Of a stretch of DNA of 64,000 nt, positions 51,844-64,000 are shown piece by piece. Made by a program: the position numbers and the translations under genes. The stretch is from Musa acuminata AAA Group (taxonomy: Eukaryota > Streptophyta > Magnoliopsida > Zingiberales > Musaceae). Each line of letters opens with the position of its first letter. Position 1 is the stretch's first letter. The notes beneath the pieces are model-generated. The model was not told the origin of the DNA and ran no database searches. It worked only from the letters and a program-made list of their open reading frames with translations. The DNA is taken from positions 32,982,001 to 33,046,000 of the forward strand of contig NC_088342.1 of the NCBI RefSeq assembly GCF_036884655.1. The letters are read 5' to 3'.

Positions 51844-54800
51844 AAAGCATTAGATCTAACCGTGGAGGGGAATATTACAACAGAAATGACGGCTCAAGTG
51901 AATAACGTCGAGGACCATTTGCTCTATGCTTAGAGGAGTGTGGAATTATCCCTCTGTATAAAATGCCAAGGTCACCTAACATGAATGGTGTAGTTGAAAG
52001 ACGAAACTGCATACTTAAAGACATAGTAAGAAATATGATTTTTTAATCTACTTTGCCAGAGTCACCCTGAAGAGAAGCAATAAAAACTATAGCTTACATT
52101 CTTATAGAGTACCAATTAAAGCAACTACAAAAACACCTTATGAGCTTTGGACCGGAAGAAAGCCTAGTCTAAGACACTTTCATAGGTTGTCTATCTAAGA
52201 CAAGGCTTTACAGGCCTAACGAAAAGAAATTGGAACCCCAAACAATAAGCAATTATTTTATTGGTTATTCTGAACGATCTAAGGGGTACAAATTTTATAA
52301 TCCCAAATCAATAAATATTTTTGAGACGAGTATTGCTACAAGGATATTGAGTTTGGGGGGAGAAATAAGGTTAAAGACTTTACGTTTGAGGAAGAATTGG
52401 TTCAATTTAATCCAATTTATATAGTTGCCACTGATGTGGTAAATTCAATACCTCAAAAGGATATAGTTATTTCAACTCTCATATAGTATAAGAAAATTAT
52501 TCATGAGGATCAAACTCAACATCCATAAGAACATATGCCACAAGAGCTAGCACCTTTGTGATGATCCATTAGGGTAAGGAGGAGTGTCATTTCATATGAT
52601 TATATGGTATTTCTCTGGGAACATGAAAAAAGTAGTGATATGATGGAAGATGATCCAATCAACTTCTGTCAAGCCATAGAGGATTCCAATTCTGATAAGT
52701 GGATTAAAGCAATGAATCAAGAGTATAAGTCCATACAAGACAATAAAGTTTGAGAACTTGTCCCATTACTAGAAGGAGTGAAACCTATTGGTTGTAAATG
52801 AATTTTTAAAACCAAAGGGGATTCTAATGGTAATGTGGAGAGATATAATGCACGTCTTGTGGCAAAGGGCTATACTCAAAAAGAAGGGATTGACTTTAAA
52901 TAAACCTCTCCGGTTTTAACGAATGACTCTTTTAGAATAATTATGGCTTTAGCCACACATTTTGATTTGGAGCTCTTTTAGATGGATGTCAAAATAACAA
53001 TTCTCAATGGAAATATTGATGAAATAATTTATATGGTACAACCAGAATACTTTGTATCAAAAGAACCTAAAGAAAATAATATGTAAATTGATAAAATCTA
53101 TCTATGAGATAAAACATATTGAATCTTGGATTTTGACGATGAAATCAATTAATGAGTTTACGATCTAATGTACATTTAAGTGACGTAGGACTATATTCAA
53201 TCAGGAAAGATAAATTGATTAAAGCGGTGGAATCAAAAGTTGGGCTAAAATGGAACATGTCAGAAGATTGGATGTCGGACCGGAGGAATGGTCGACATAT
53301 CAGCAGAAGGCTTCGTGCCATGAGTTCGAGCATCGGGCCAAAAGGATCAGACATTGCACTAAGGAGATCGGGTGTTGCGGATATCAACATGTCGATTGGG
53401 CAATACATCATAAGAGAGGACGATATGCCGAAGGTTCGGGTGAAGCATCGGATGAACCAATGACATGTTGGATAACTTAGAATTCTTACTTATAATAATT
53501 TGTCTAGATCGAAGTAGTTTTAGTTCTAATTGGATTGTTTAGAATGTAATTAGACCAACTCAATTAAGGGTTAACTCGGCCTGAATTGAGGTTATTTTGG
53601 GCCAAGTGGAAGGCCCAATTAGTGACCCATAGTTGGCCCAAGCTGTGACACTGCCAGTTTAGGTGATAATATTGCTCAGATACAATCTCCCAGACTGTGT
53701 TAGGCGATGGTACCACCTAGTCTCAAACTAGCAGGCGGTGGTATTGCTAGTACCCCGAAAACCCAAGATGAGATCATTTGGTCCCTAAATTTGAATTCAT
53801 TTGGGGCCTAAAAAAGCCCTACTCATCCTTACTCAGTAAACACATCAATTGTGAGTTAAAGAAAAGAAAAATGCTATAGTAATATTATAAAAACTCGTCT
53901 CAAGCTCTCAGTATTATATATGAAGTTTAAGAGAGAGGTGAGGTTGTAAAGGTTATCTCCTAAACCGGTGAAAAGGAGAAAATGGGTGTAAAAGGATAGT
54001 TGATCTTCCTCCGTTGAAAGAAGATCGATAGTGAAAGCCGATGGCCTTGAGTGAAGAGGAATCAGGAGTGGATGCAGGTCACGATGATCGAACCACTATA
54101 AAACTTAGTTTGTATTTATATTTTGTTTTTTACCTTTATTGCAAACTGCTTTACTTGCTCATTACATTTTTATGAACGTTTTCGAGTTAAACATATTTCC
54201 AATATGATTTTATCGAACGAAATTTTCGAATCGATGTAATTTTTATCGTAAGCACTAATTCACACTCCCCCCCTCTTAGTGCCGATTTCGATCCTAACAA
54301 AACAAACATCCTTTTAGTAGTATCACAAATTTCATCAAGTAATTATCTCATTTGGTTTTAAGATGAATGTTGTTGATGATTGCATGTATCATAAATTCAG
54401 TGGGAGCAAATTTATTTTACTAATATTTTATATGGATGACATTCTGCTTGCCACTAATGATATAGACATATTGCACGAAACCAAGAGATTTTTATCTAGA
54501 AATTTTGAGATGAAAGATCTTGGTGATGCCCCTTTTGTATTAGGAATCCAGATACACCGAGATAGATCGCGAGGTATTCTAGGATTATTACAAAGGAACT
54601 ATATCGATAAAGTACTCAAAAGGTTTAGCATATAGGATTGTAAACCAGGAGACACCCCTATCAGAAAGGGAGACAAGTTCAGTCTCAATTAGTGCCTTAA
54701 AAAAAATCTGGAAACTTAAGAAATGCAGAAGATTTCCTATGCATTAGCTTTAGGGAGTCTAATGTATGCACAGGTTTGTACGCGTCAAGATATAATGTAC

Positions 54801-54972
54801 ATTGTTGGAATGTTAGATAGATACTTAAGCAATCATGGAATGAATCATTGGAATGTAGCTAAAAGAGTCATGAGATATTTAAAGAGAACAAAAGATCATA
54901 TGGGAGATCAGACCATTTGAAGATCATTGGATATTCTGACTCCGATTTTACTAGATGCTAAGACAATATGAT
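51844..54972 (+). pseudogene. Decayed copia integrase-RT remnant, copy 4
   Basis: Same remnant. The RT tetrad is YMDD (ATG at 54432-54434). Private changes give GDAPFVLGIQIH in place of GDTPFVLGIKIH. Confidence 0.9.
53117..54299 (+). mobile_element. Solo LTR nested in copia, copy 4
   Basis: Same LTR and AAACA duplication; private bases near 53567 (AATTAAGGG), 53588 and 54127. Confidence 0.85.
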
Positions 54973-55840
54973 TTAATATTCTCCGACACATTCAAAAATA
55001 ATAATTAATTATAAAAATAATATATAATTAATCTAGAATTATACACATGAATACATTTAATGAGACTTATATTTTATAATTTATAATTTATACAAATACT
55101 ATATTGTGGAGCATGACATAGTTGTAATATGCTTAGACATCTAAGATTACAATTAATTAAAGGTCAAAGAGAGTTAAGTTGGTAATTGCTGATTTATTTG
55201 GCAAATCAAAAATTTATGGCTATTGAATTGACTTGCTAAATACATAAGAAAGATCAGAAAAACTCAACCATATGACTTTAACTTAGTGTAAAAAAAAATC
55301 TAATTAATGAAATACGATGTTAATTTAAAGCTGAAGTAAATGCATTCTGAAAGTAGAAATTTATTCAGAAAAAAGGAAAGAAAAAAGTGTAAGAGTTGTT
55401 TGTATTAGTTTGAAAATAGTATCTCATTCATTTCAATATAGTGCTACTTGATTAACCTCTCATCAGATTCTATCGTTATTGTTGGAGAAGCATCTTATGC
55501 TTATATTTACAGTGTGCAAAACTAGGAGGAAAAAGAAAGGCCATGCTCAACATCAAACACAATGAAAAAGTATTGCATTTCGGAAGGAGATTATTATCAA
55601 ACCATGAGTGCTTTCAACGTTCCCAAAAATGACGGCACAGTTCCAGTGGAAGAATAGTCAATACTCTGAAATTTGGAACCTATTTTTCTGAAGCAAAATC
55701 TCAAAATATATTATGCTGCAATGGAGCAATGGTTCAGTTCTTTTCATTGCAATCTGAGGCCATCAAAAAATTACAATCTGTCCAGAAAATTCAGACGTAA
55801 GTGAATTTGAACGATCCCTCCAAGTACTTCAACATCAAGG

Positions 55841-57669
55841 TCATTCTTCTTCCTCTCCTTTTACAACATCAACACTTGCTTTGATTTCAGAAGACTCACT
55901 TACAAGTAACATAAGCTCCTTGAAAAAGAAGTCTAACTTATTGCAGTCAAAATCTTCGATTGCCGATGATACTGTCGCTTTTGATCTTTGATGAGATTGT
56001 TTATTTTCTTGTTGTAGTTGAAAGTGATACATTCTCAGAGCATCGTCCGTGGAAATCTCTTGAACGGGCTTGTAAAGACTTTGAAACGTGCATCTGTCTT
56101 CAAGCTTCTTAACTAACTTTTCTTTGAATTGATCTGGGAGGTTTACAAATGCACTACGAAATAATGTAGGAAAAATAAGATACCAAAATTCTTCTGCAGA
56201 AAGAGATCAGTAAATACTATCACTTTTCACCTTGTGATGCCTCTAACAATTCCCCATTTGTAACCACTGCTTGCAGATTGCTTAAACCCAATGTTGAAGC
56301 CCTCTTGGGCAGAAGCTTCCTTTCCTGCAGATATACCATCTCGATAACCCATATAAACTTTTGTCAAGGGTTCCATATGATACATCCTCAAGTTTAAAGC
56401 CCTAAAAGTTTTACTATGAAGAGTTTTGGACAAAGGATATGCATATCATTTATAGATTGCAAGGATACTGTATAAAATTGATCATAACGCCTCTTCTGTT
56501 CTCTGTTTAAGTCAGCATCTGAGATTTCATTCAGAAGCCCATCATCACACCAAGAATCATCAGAAGCATGCTCTGGAACTAAAACTAACTCATTAGCATA
56601 TTAAACTTTGTATTTGGTCAAAACAACCATGGCAGTATATCATACAACTTCCACAAAAGGCATCATGTAAATGCTACATAAACACCAAAGAGACCAAAAT
56701 GTCATCTAATATATCCATAATATAGTCACTAATTTGAGGAAGAATGAAATTAAAATTTTAGTTTTGATGAAACTATACTCTGCACATGAATTGCTATGCA
56801 TGCATCTAGGCCAATCAAATTCAATCGTCTCTGACTTTAAAGGAACAATTCATTCGATTCCAAAATCTCCACATGTGCATGCTAGCTCAATAGCAGAAAT
56901 GAAAAAGAAACAGTAAAACAATATGATGCATGAGCAATTAAATTAATTTATTAATAAAATAAATTTAATTTGTTTAGAGATATTTTACATATGTAATAAC
57001 ATGAAAATATCTACTCAACGAGGAGAAAAAGAAAGAAAAAATACAACAAAAAAGAAATCATATTATTGAAAATTACAAATCTTGATTGAATATCTTAAAG
57101 ATTCATCTCTATAAAGATGAAAGATTATCAATCAAAAATATCATGAAGAGAGGAAGACTATTTCTCAAATCAAATCAGAAACGAAGAACAAGATATCATA
57201 TATTTGATTTGATGCGATTGTAATTTTTTAAATTTCTGTAATTTTCTTTTTATTCTTATACTTGAGCATATAAAAATGGGCTATAACATTGTAATGTATG
57301 AATAAAAAAAGGATCCATGAATCAAGTTTTTTTCCTTTCCCACCTTGTGAGGCATGCGGAGGTGCAAGACTTCTATCCTAGGAGTGTTATCTTTGAGCCA
57401 ATTGGATAGTTATACATTTGCTTATTATTTTTAGTTATTATCTTTCACTTTTCTCTTTCTATTCCTCCACTATGAAAGTAATTTGTTGTTGCTCGTCCTA
57501 CATGCCAACCAATATTGAACACTTCAAAATTAAATATACCATCACATAAGTCTCAGAGATATAACCGCAGTGCCTCACCACAATGCTAAAAACTTTGCAA
57601 ATATCTAGTATTGGTAACAAACCTCATAGCAAACTTTTTACCTTCATCCTCTTGTGATGATCTAAGCAT
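55841..57669 (-). CDS. YAE1: Yae1-domain protein, copy 5
   Basis: Fifth copy, with exons 57669-57642, 56578-56469, 56352-56231 and 56153-55841. Same product and candidate U12-type intron (56468-56353). A private A near 56884 lies in the first coding intron. Confidence 0.85.
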
Positions 57670-58297
57670 GTCCTACAAATAAATCAATTTGTTCCAAAGA
57701 GAAACAGAAGAATAGAAATAGCAGGTGCCACCAATTCCACCAAGTAAACCTTTTTCATATAAAAATATGACCAAAAGTATCAAATTTATGAGGAAAAAAA
57801 AAGCTCACTGAGGGAAAGAACAAGGGTGATCTAGAAGTTGTCCGCTTGCGGAGGGAGGGCAGCCATCAGAGTTAGAGCTTATCGGGAGAATCACATCAAT
57901 CGGATCGATAAGCAGCAAAAACACATAGTCCTAGATTAATCATGAGGACCAGATTGATGGCGGAAAAGAATCTTGCACTGCATCTTCTTTAGGGTTTTCG
58001 AACTAGAAAAGTGCGAGAAGGGAATTGGGGGCTAACCGTGAAGTTCTGAACAAGATATGGTCGATTGTAATGCATTAAATAAATTTGTGAGAGAGTAGGG
58101 AACTCTCTTCTTTCCTTAGAGAGAGAAGCTCTGGGTTTCTAAGGCGATAAGGACAACCCCATTGCCTTCTCCCTCCTTAATTCCACCTTTGATGCGACCC
58201 AACCACACCCTTCCCCACCCCCCCCCGCCCCCAACTACTGGCTTCACATCCCCTACTTGGCTCTCTCCTTGCATCCATTGTTGTTCCCCTCCCTAGG

Positions 58298-59414
58298 GTG
58301 TCATCATCTTCTTCTGTGGTGTCGATCCCTTCAGTTAGGGTTCCTAGAGTGATGCCAAGCCAGACCCCTAAGGTTTTCTCCTTTGGCAAGTACCAAGAAA
58401 AATGGGCCACTCCATCGGGATCCTTCCAATGCCCCTCCGCCTTCCAAGAAGAGCCAATTGGATGGCCCTTTCACTGGAAAGAGCATCTCTTAGGCATTGA
58501 TGTTAATTGGTCCTTCATATGGGCCAGATGCAAGTTCACTACTATCTTCTTCTTTGTTTAACCGGATCTATGATGCTTCTAAGGATTTCATCGAATTTGA
58601 CGAAAAAACTCCTCATGAATGGCAAAAACCTTGAATATCTAGTTTGATCAATCATTTCCTCCGACTTCGACTTTGGATTTCCTGAAATATGTGGTTTCTC
58701 ACTAATGGAAATGTTCTTTGGTGTCCCAAGTGATCAATTTGGCTTAAGGTTTTTATTTGCTTTCAATTTTTTTCTAAAGCGGAGGTTGTTCGCATCCTCA
58801 CCGAGGGACCATGGACCATTCGAGGGGAGGTTTTGTATCTGATGCCCAAGAAAGCTAATTTCCAGCCTCTCACAGAGAGGATCTCATCTGTCCCTATCTA
58901 GGTGTAGTTCGTCAATCTTCCTTTGGAGTACTGGAACAGAATGTGTTATTAATCTTGGTTCTCTCCTAGGTCGTCCCCTAAAGAATGATGAATGTTCTTT
59001 CTCGTTTGAAAGGGGTCGATATGTAAGGTTAGTATAGAAATCGATCTTTCAAAACCCCATAAGCAGTATGACTGGGTCACCTAAAGAAAGGAATTTTCCA
59101 AACTGTTTCATATGAGAATTTACCTTTGGTGTGTTTCAAGTATAGTTGTGTGGGTCATAAAGTGGATTTGCCCTCTAGTTTCGATGACTTCTTTGACTTC
59201 CTCCCTTGTTTTTCTGGACTCTTCTCACAAGGCCGACCCCCAAAAGGGTGTGGAGCAACCCCCTTCCGATTTAGATGGCTCTATTACCCTAAGGGAGGTT
59301 GGGTCTTCTCACTTAGAGCTGGACCTCTTTGGTCCATGGATTAAAGTTGAGAAGCGTTGCCCGATTGGTCGTCGGCACAGCCAAGCCAACGCTGATCGAA
59401 ATCGATCGGAATAG
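58298..59414 (+). pseudogene. LINE-type ORF1 remnant, copy 5
   Basis: Same remnant; private A near 58347 (CCTAGAGTG). Confidence 0.75.
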
Positions 59415-59510
59415 GGGGGTGGCGTGGTGCCATGTCGAGGAAGCGATCGAGGCCATTGGTTTCCTCTGCTCCTTGAGATATTGGCACACATACAGGTCAC
59501 ATGCCCCCTA

Positions 59511-59924
59511 CACTATAAGAAAAATAGTTATTAACCATGAACAAAAGTTGTCACTAAAAGAATTAGTGCAAAATGAGCCATCACTAGCTTCCGTCAGCAT
59601 AGATCTCGTGGCTAAAAGTTTTAGTAACAAAAAAAGACACATATGTCATTAAATTATAGTTTTTAGTGATAGTTTATATTTGTAGCTAAAACATTAAATT
59701 CTATCGCTAAAAATAAATAAATTGATAAATTAATATTTCTGTGACAACAATTGGTTATGAACACTTCTGTCACTAAAAGAATTGACTAACAATTTTAGTG
59801 ACAATATAATTAACTCTTACTGATTAAATGGAAAAGATAATAATAATTTAGTGATGGCTTGACCTGTCACTAAAATATAAAAAAAATTAGTAATGGATTA
59901 TTTGAGTGTCACTATACTGTCAAT
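59511..59924 (+). mobile_element. CACTA transposon end, copy 5
   Basis: Same terminus and subterminal repeats as copy 1. Confidence 0.6.
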
Positions 59925-60606
59925 AATAATTTTATTAATTACCTATCAATTTTTAATAATTTCAAAATCATACCAAAACTTTTTCATAAATTCAAGATAA
60001 AATTATTGATATTTGAAACTTCACATTACAATCTTTATTTTATCCAAAAATCAATATCAAAGTGAGACAATTATAAATTCCACATCATCTCGAAAAAAAA
60101 TACATCAAGATATCTTTATATCTTCATTCTTGAACTCTCCTGTGTCATCTTGTGCATCTTGCGTGAAGTCACAATTGCACAATATATACAGACAAGTCAC
60201 AATTGTTAGAGTTGCATAGTAGAGTTGAATAGTCCATCACTATTATCCCATGTTTGCAAATGCAAATGGTTAAGAAGGTGAGGAAACTGAAACCCTATTC
60301 TTCACACATTATTTCTTGCTATTATACTATGGAGGTATATGCAAGTTTTCCTTTATGTCAACCTACTGCTGACATTACATACTTTTTATTTTCAGAGTTA
60401 AGAACTGTTGTATATGAAAATAAAAGCAATTTTATGGTTGATTTCATTGATAAAACATAAACATGTCAAGATTGTTAGCAGTCCATAACAAGTTTCTAGT
60501 GTACTGCAGCCTAAAATTGGAATCCAAAATCAGATTAAAGCTTTCTAAAAGATATACCTCTTAAGTGAAGTAAAGCAGCATGCAAGCTTAGATATATCAG
60601 TGTTGC

Positions 60607-61861
60607 CAAGCATTGAAATAAAGTGATATAGAAACAGAAAATATCGAAGTCAAGTTCATCTTCCTAAGCGAGGGGAGGCCCGAAGCGCGTCGCTTGGGCG
60701 CTCGCCCGAGCCCAGGCGTCGGGCGAGCACCCGGGTTAAACCCAGCGACCGAACCAGCGTTTTAGGTCTGGTTCAATCTCCGGTGCTTTAGTTGGTCCAA
60801 TCGAACCAACTAAAGCACCGATATCAGCCTTCTTCTCACGACTTCCCCAACTCTAACCCCGCTCGCCACTTCCACTCCCACTGCCGCTGCCACTGCTACC
60901 GCTATCGCTGCCACTATCGTCGCTCGTCGCTCTTGCTCTCGCTGCCGCTGCCACTGTCGTCGCTCGCCGCTCCCGCTCTCGCTCCCCCCTGCTCGCTGCT
61001 ACCGCTGCCACTATCGCCGCTCCCGCTGCCACTACTCGCTGTTACTACTGTCGCTGCCACTATCGTCGCTCGCCACTCCTGCTCCCGTTGACACTGTTGC
61101 CGCTCCCGCTGCCTCTGCTCGCTACTACTGCTGCTGCTGCCACTATCGCCGCTCGCCGCTCCTACTCCCGCTACTCGTTACTACCACTGTCGTTGCCACT
61201 GTCGCCGCTCCCGTTGCCATCGCTCGCTGCTACCGCTGCCGCTGCCACTATCGCTTCTCGTTGCTACCGCTGCCGCTGCTCTCAGTCAGTAGCCTCAGTC
61301 TTCCTCTTACTCACACTCTTCTTACTTCAATAGTATACTGTTATCAATATATTAACAATATGCTACTAACCAAGGTTCGTCGTACCGTACCGTACAGGCG
61401 TTTCGACCCGAGCTCGGTACGGTACGGTACGGTACCGGTGTACCGGGCGGTACATCAGGGCGTACCGAACAATTTTATACTTTTTTCATACTGTAGCACT
61501 GTAGCGGTATCGGGCGATCCGCATACCGGTAACCTATCGGATCGGTACGTACCGCCGGGTACGGATGGTACGCTTCGGTATGATAGACCTTGCTACTAAC
61601 TATATACTAGTAATAGTATTTTTATTTATTAGATTAATAATATATTATTTTGATTTTAATACTATTAATTTTTATTTATTTAAAATTATTATTAGGTTTC
61701 AGAATAAATGATATATTTTTATTTAAATAAATATATTTATTAATTATATTATATATTTTTATATTTTAGCGTCTCGCTTCACTCAGACGAACGCCTAGCA
61801 CCTCGGACGTTTTTGGACCTGAGCACCTTTTGGCACCTAGCGCCTTTTCAATCAATGCTTG
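60607..61861. mobile_element. Unclassified TIR element, copy 5
   Basis: Same ends as copy 1; private A near 61046 (TTACTACTG) and T near 61228. Confidence 0.5.
61371..61592. mobile_element. hAT-type MITE, copy 5
   Basis: 222 bp with flanking CTACTAAC. Confidence 0.75.
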
Positions 61862-61969
61862 TAACAAAATTGCAAACTCTCTTTAATGCATCTCAACTCC
61901 CAAAGCTTTGACAACAAGTTGAGAACAACTTATAGCTAAACAATGAAAAACAAGACCAAGTTTATATAC

Positions 61970-62550
61970 CATTTATGCCCTCCATTCCAGCTCTGACAAT
62001 AGGCCGAGCACTTGAGTAGCTGCGGAAGGACCAAAAACTCTTATCTACAAAACATAAATAAATGTTACACAATGGCACTTCCCGTGATTCACCATCCAAA
62101 TTCGAGCAATCAACAATCCAAATAACATAATTAATCAAATTAAAGCCCCACGCCCCCACAATCCAAACCCTAATTGAGATTTCCCAAGAGGATCCGCCAC
62201 GATGAACCTCACGAGAAACATAGAAGAAAAGGCGTAATCCAAATAGAACCGAGAATCCACGCAGAACAAATACAACCCTGAGCAATTAAACGGAAATCGA
62301 GACGAGCTCCATAGCAAAAGAAACAAGAGCATATCAATGCGTCGCAATAGGAACGGGGTAGGAGAAAGGAGTGGAGGCAAACCTGGGGGCAGGGCCCGAC
62401 GACGGGATCGATCGCCTGAGGAGCAAAGGTAGGGGTTTTCGACGAGCGGGACAACTGGGTGGGACGAGTGAAGCTCCGTCTCTCGATCTCGTCTTCCTCG
62501 CCCGCTCCTATTTCGCTGTTGGTGGCGACGCACGGACGTGAGGGGATCAT
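61970..62550 (-). pseudogene. 5' exons of the unrecognised MIPSRP-type gene, copy 5
   Basis: Same blocks as copy 1; the G at 61923 in the adjacent intron is shared only with U3. Confidence 0.4.
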
Positions 62551-63631
62551 TAAATCGCAACTACAGAGAGAAGCAGTGTAGAACGAGGAGGTCGAGGAGC
62601 AGTGACGGCCAGGACCGAAGAGCCAAGTAAGAATCCGCCATTTCCACCGTCTCTCTCTCTCACTCTCCCTGCCTCCGGGGGTGATATGGCGAGGGCGTCT
62701 CATGCTTAGTGACGCGATTGATATCGGATTCGGGGAGTGGCCTCCGGAGCCGTCGGATCCGGGTGGGGTTGCAGTCGCCGCCGTTCTCCCTGTAGTTGCA
62801 ATTTAATGATCCCCTCACGTCCGTGCGTTTTAATGATCCCCTCACGTTCCTCGCCCGCTCCTATTTCGCTGTTGGTGGCGACGCACGGACGTGCGTTTTA
62901 ATGATCCCCTCACGTCCGTGCGTTTTAATGATCCCCTCACGTCCGTGCGTTCTCCGCTCAAAATGGCGACGCACGGACGTGAGGGGATCATTAAAACGCA
63001 CGGACGGACGTGAGGGGATCATTAAATCGCACGGACGTGAGGGGATCATTAAAACGCACGGACGTGAGGGGATCATTAAAACGCACGTCCGTGCGTCGCC
63101 ACCAACAGCGAAATAGGAGCGGGCGAGGAACGTGAGGGGATCATTAAAACGCACGGACGTGAGGGGATCATTAAATCGCAACTACAGGGAGAACGGCGGC
63201 GGCTGCAACCCCACCCGGATCCGACGGCTCCGGAGGCCACTCCCCGAATCCGATATCAACCGCGTCACTAAGCATGAGACGCCCTCGCCATATCACCCCC
63301 GGAGGCAGGGAGAGTGAGAGAGAGAGACGGTGGAAATGGCGGATTCTTACTTGGCTCTTCGGTCCTGGCCGTCACTGCTCCTCGACCTCCTCGTTCTACA
63401 CTGCTTCTCTCTGTAGTTGCGATTTAATGATCCCCTCACGTCCGTGCGTTTTAATGATCCCCTCACGTTCCTCGCCCGCTCCTATTTCGCTGTTGGTGGC
63501 GACGCACGGACGTGCGTTTTAATGATCCCCTCACGTCCGTGCGTTTTAATGATCCCCTCACGTCCGTGCGATTTAATGATCCCCTCACGTCCGTCCGTGC
63601 GTTTTAATGATCCCCTCACGTCCGTGCGTCG
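62529..63631. repeat. Palindrome with 27-bp repeat array, copy 5
   Basis: Palindrome 62529-63448 centred on 62988.5, then the array. The left arm has private changes (T in GCAGTCGCC near 62775 and A in TTGCAATTT near 62800) that the right arm lacks, so the arms have not been homogenised since. Confidence 0.9.
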
Positions 63632-63882
63632 CCATTTTTCTTGGTACTTGCCAAAGGAGAAAACCTTAGGGTCAAATACTCATCTTGTAAATGAGCTTAC
63701 AACAACATAATCAAATTAATATTTTATTTATAAAAAATTAATTTATTTTAAGCTTTCGATTTTTGGTAAGTTAGTCTACGTCGGTTTTGACACGAATTGA
63801 AATGTTTGTCGGCGCTCTCTCTCTGTCTTATAACTATTTTCTTGGCAACGAGAATATGAAAACAAAAATGAACAAACCCTCA

Positions 63883-64000
63883 TCACTCGATAACAGAACA
63901 ATACCATGAAGAGCAAACCAAAATAACAACAATCCATATCACTTGAATCGAACCAGAACCTTTCATCAACGAGATTAATGTCGAGGAGGTCTCGAGGAAG
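63883..64000 (-). pseudogene. Possible 5' exon of the second unrecognised gene, copy 5 (cut by window end)
   Basis: Matches copy 1 up to the window edge. Confidence 0.3.

Larger units (their letters stand above)
42167..54806. repeat. Tandem unit U4 (12.64 kb)
   Basis: Fourth unit and the shortest full one, because its AT microsatellite is only about 12 bp. It has two copies of the AATTTAT motif near 42440, like U3 and U5, where U1 and U2 have three. Confidence 0.97.
54807..64000. repeat. Tandem unit U5 (partial)
   Basis: Fifth unit, cut by the window end inside the second gene fragment. It is collinear with U4 at a constant offset of 12640. The array must continue beyond the window or end just outside it. 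Confidence 0.96.

Overview
The window is plant nuclear DNA, most likely from a monocot. I infer the banana/ginger group (Zingiberales) because the copia family, the solo-LTR family and the GGTACGGTACC-type MITE resemble repeats I associate with Musa/Ensete. That placement rests on recall, not on a search. Spliceosomal introns, Ty1/copia, LINE, CACTA and hAT remnants and AT microsatellites all rule out a prokaryote.

The whole window is one head-to-tail tandem array of a unit of about 12.65 kb. There are four complete copies and one partial copy: U1 1-12659, U2 12660-25358, U3 25359-42166, U4 42167-54806 and U5 54807-64000 (cut by the window end). The copies differ only by scattered single-base changes, a few 1-7 bp indels, the length of one AT microsatellite (12-132 bp), and one 4,126-bp insertion in U3.

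Layout of one unit, in U1 coordinates: tail of a decayed copia element (1-166); AT-rich spacer; a minus-strand gene for a Yae1-domain protein with four coding exons and a 190-residue product (CDS 2870 to 1042) plus a 5' UTR exon; a decayed plus-strand LINE ORF1-like region with DUF4283 and zinc knuckle (about 3400-4650); a CACTA-transposon end (4712-5125); intron-like host DNA; an element with 10-bp terminal inverted repeats (5808-7062) that carries a nested 222-bp hAT MITE (6572-6793); the 5' exons of an unrecognised minus-strand gene (7171-7751); a 0.9-kb palindrome and 27-bp repeat array that grew from that gene's start-codon region (7730-8832); a 5' piece of another minus-strand gene (about 9084-9278); the AT microsatellite (9673-9696); and a decayed copia integrase/RT region (9697-12825) split by a 1,183-bp solo LTR (10970-12152).

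The only protein gene that looks intact is the Yae1-domain gene, present five times with no coding difference that I found. In yeast and human, Yae1 works with Lto1 as an adaptor that brings the Fe-S protein ABCE1/Rli1 to the cytosolic Fe-S assembly machinery. Its third intron appears to be a minor-spliceosome (U12-type) intron with GT-AT ends. U3 also holds about 2.2 kb of sequence found nowhere else in the window (35158-37323), lying between two copies of the palindrome segment. Single-base variants are shared in conflicting patterns among the copies, which indicates exchange or conversion within the array.
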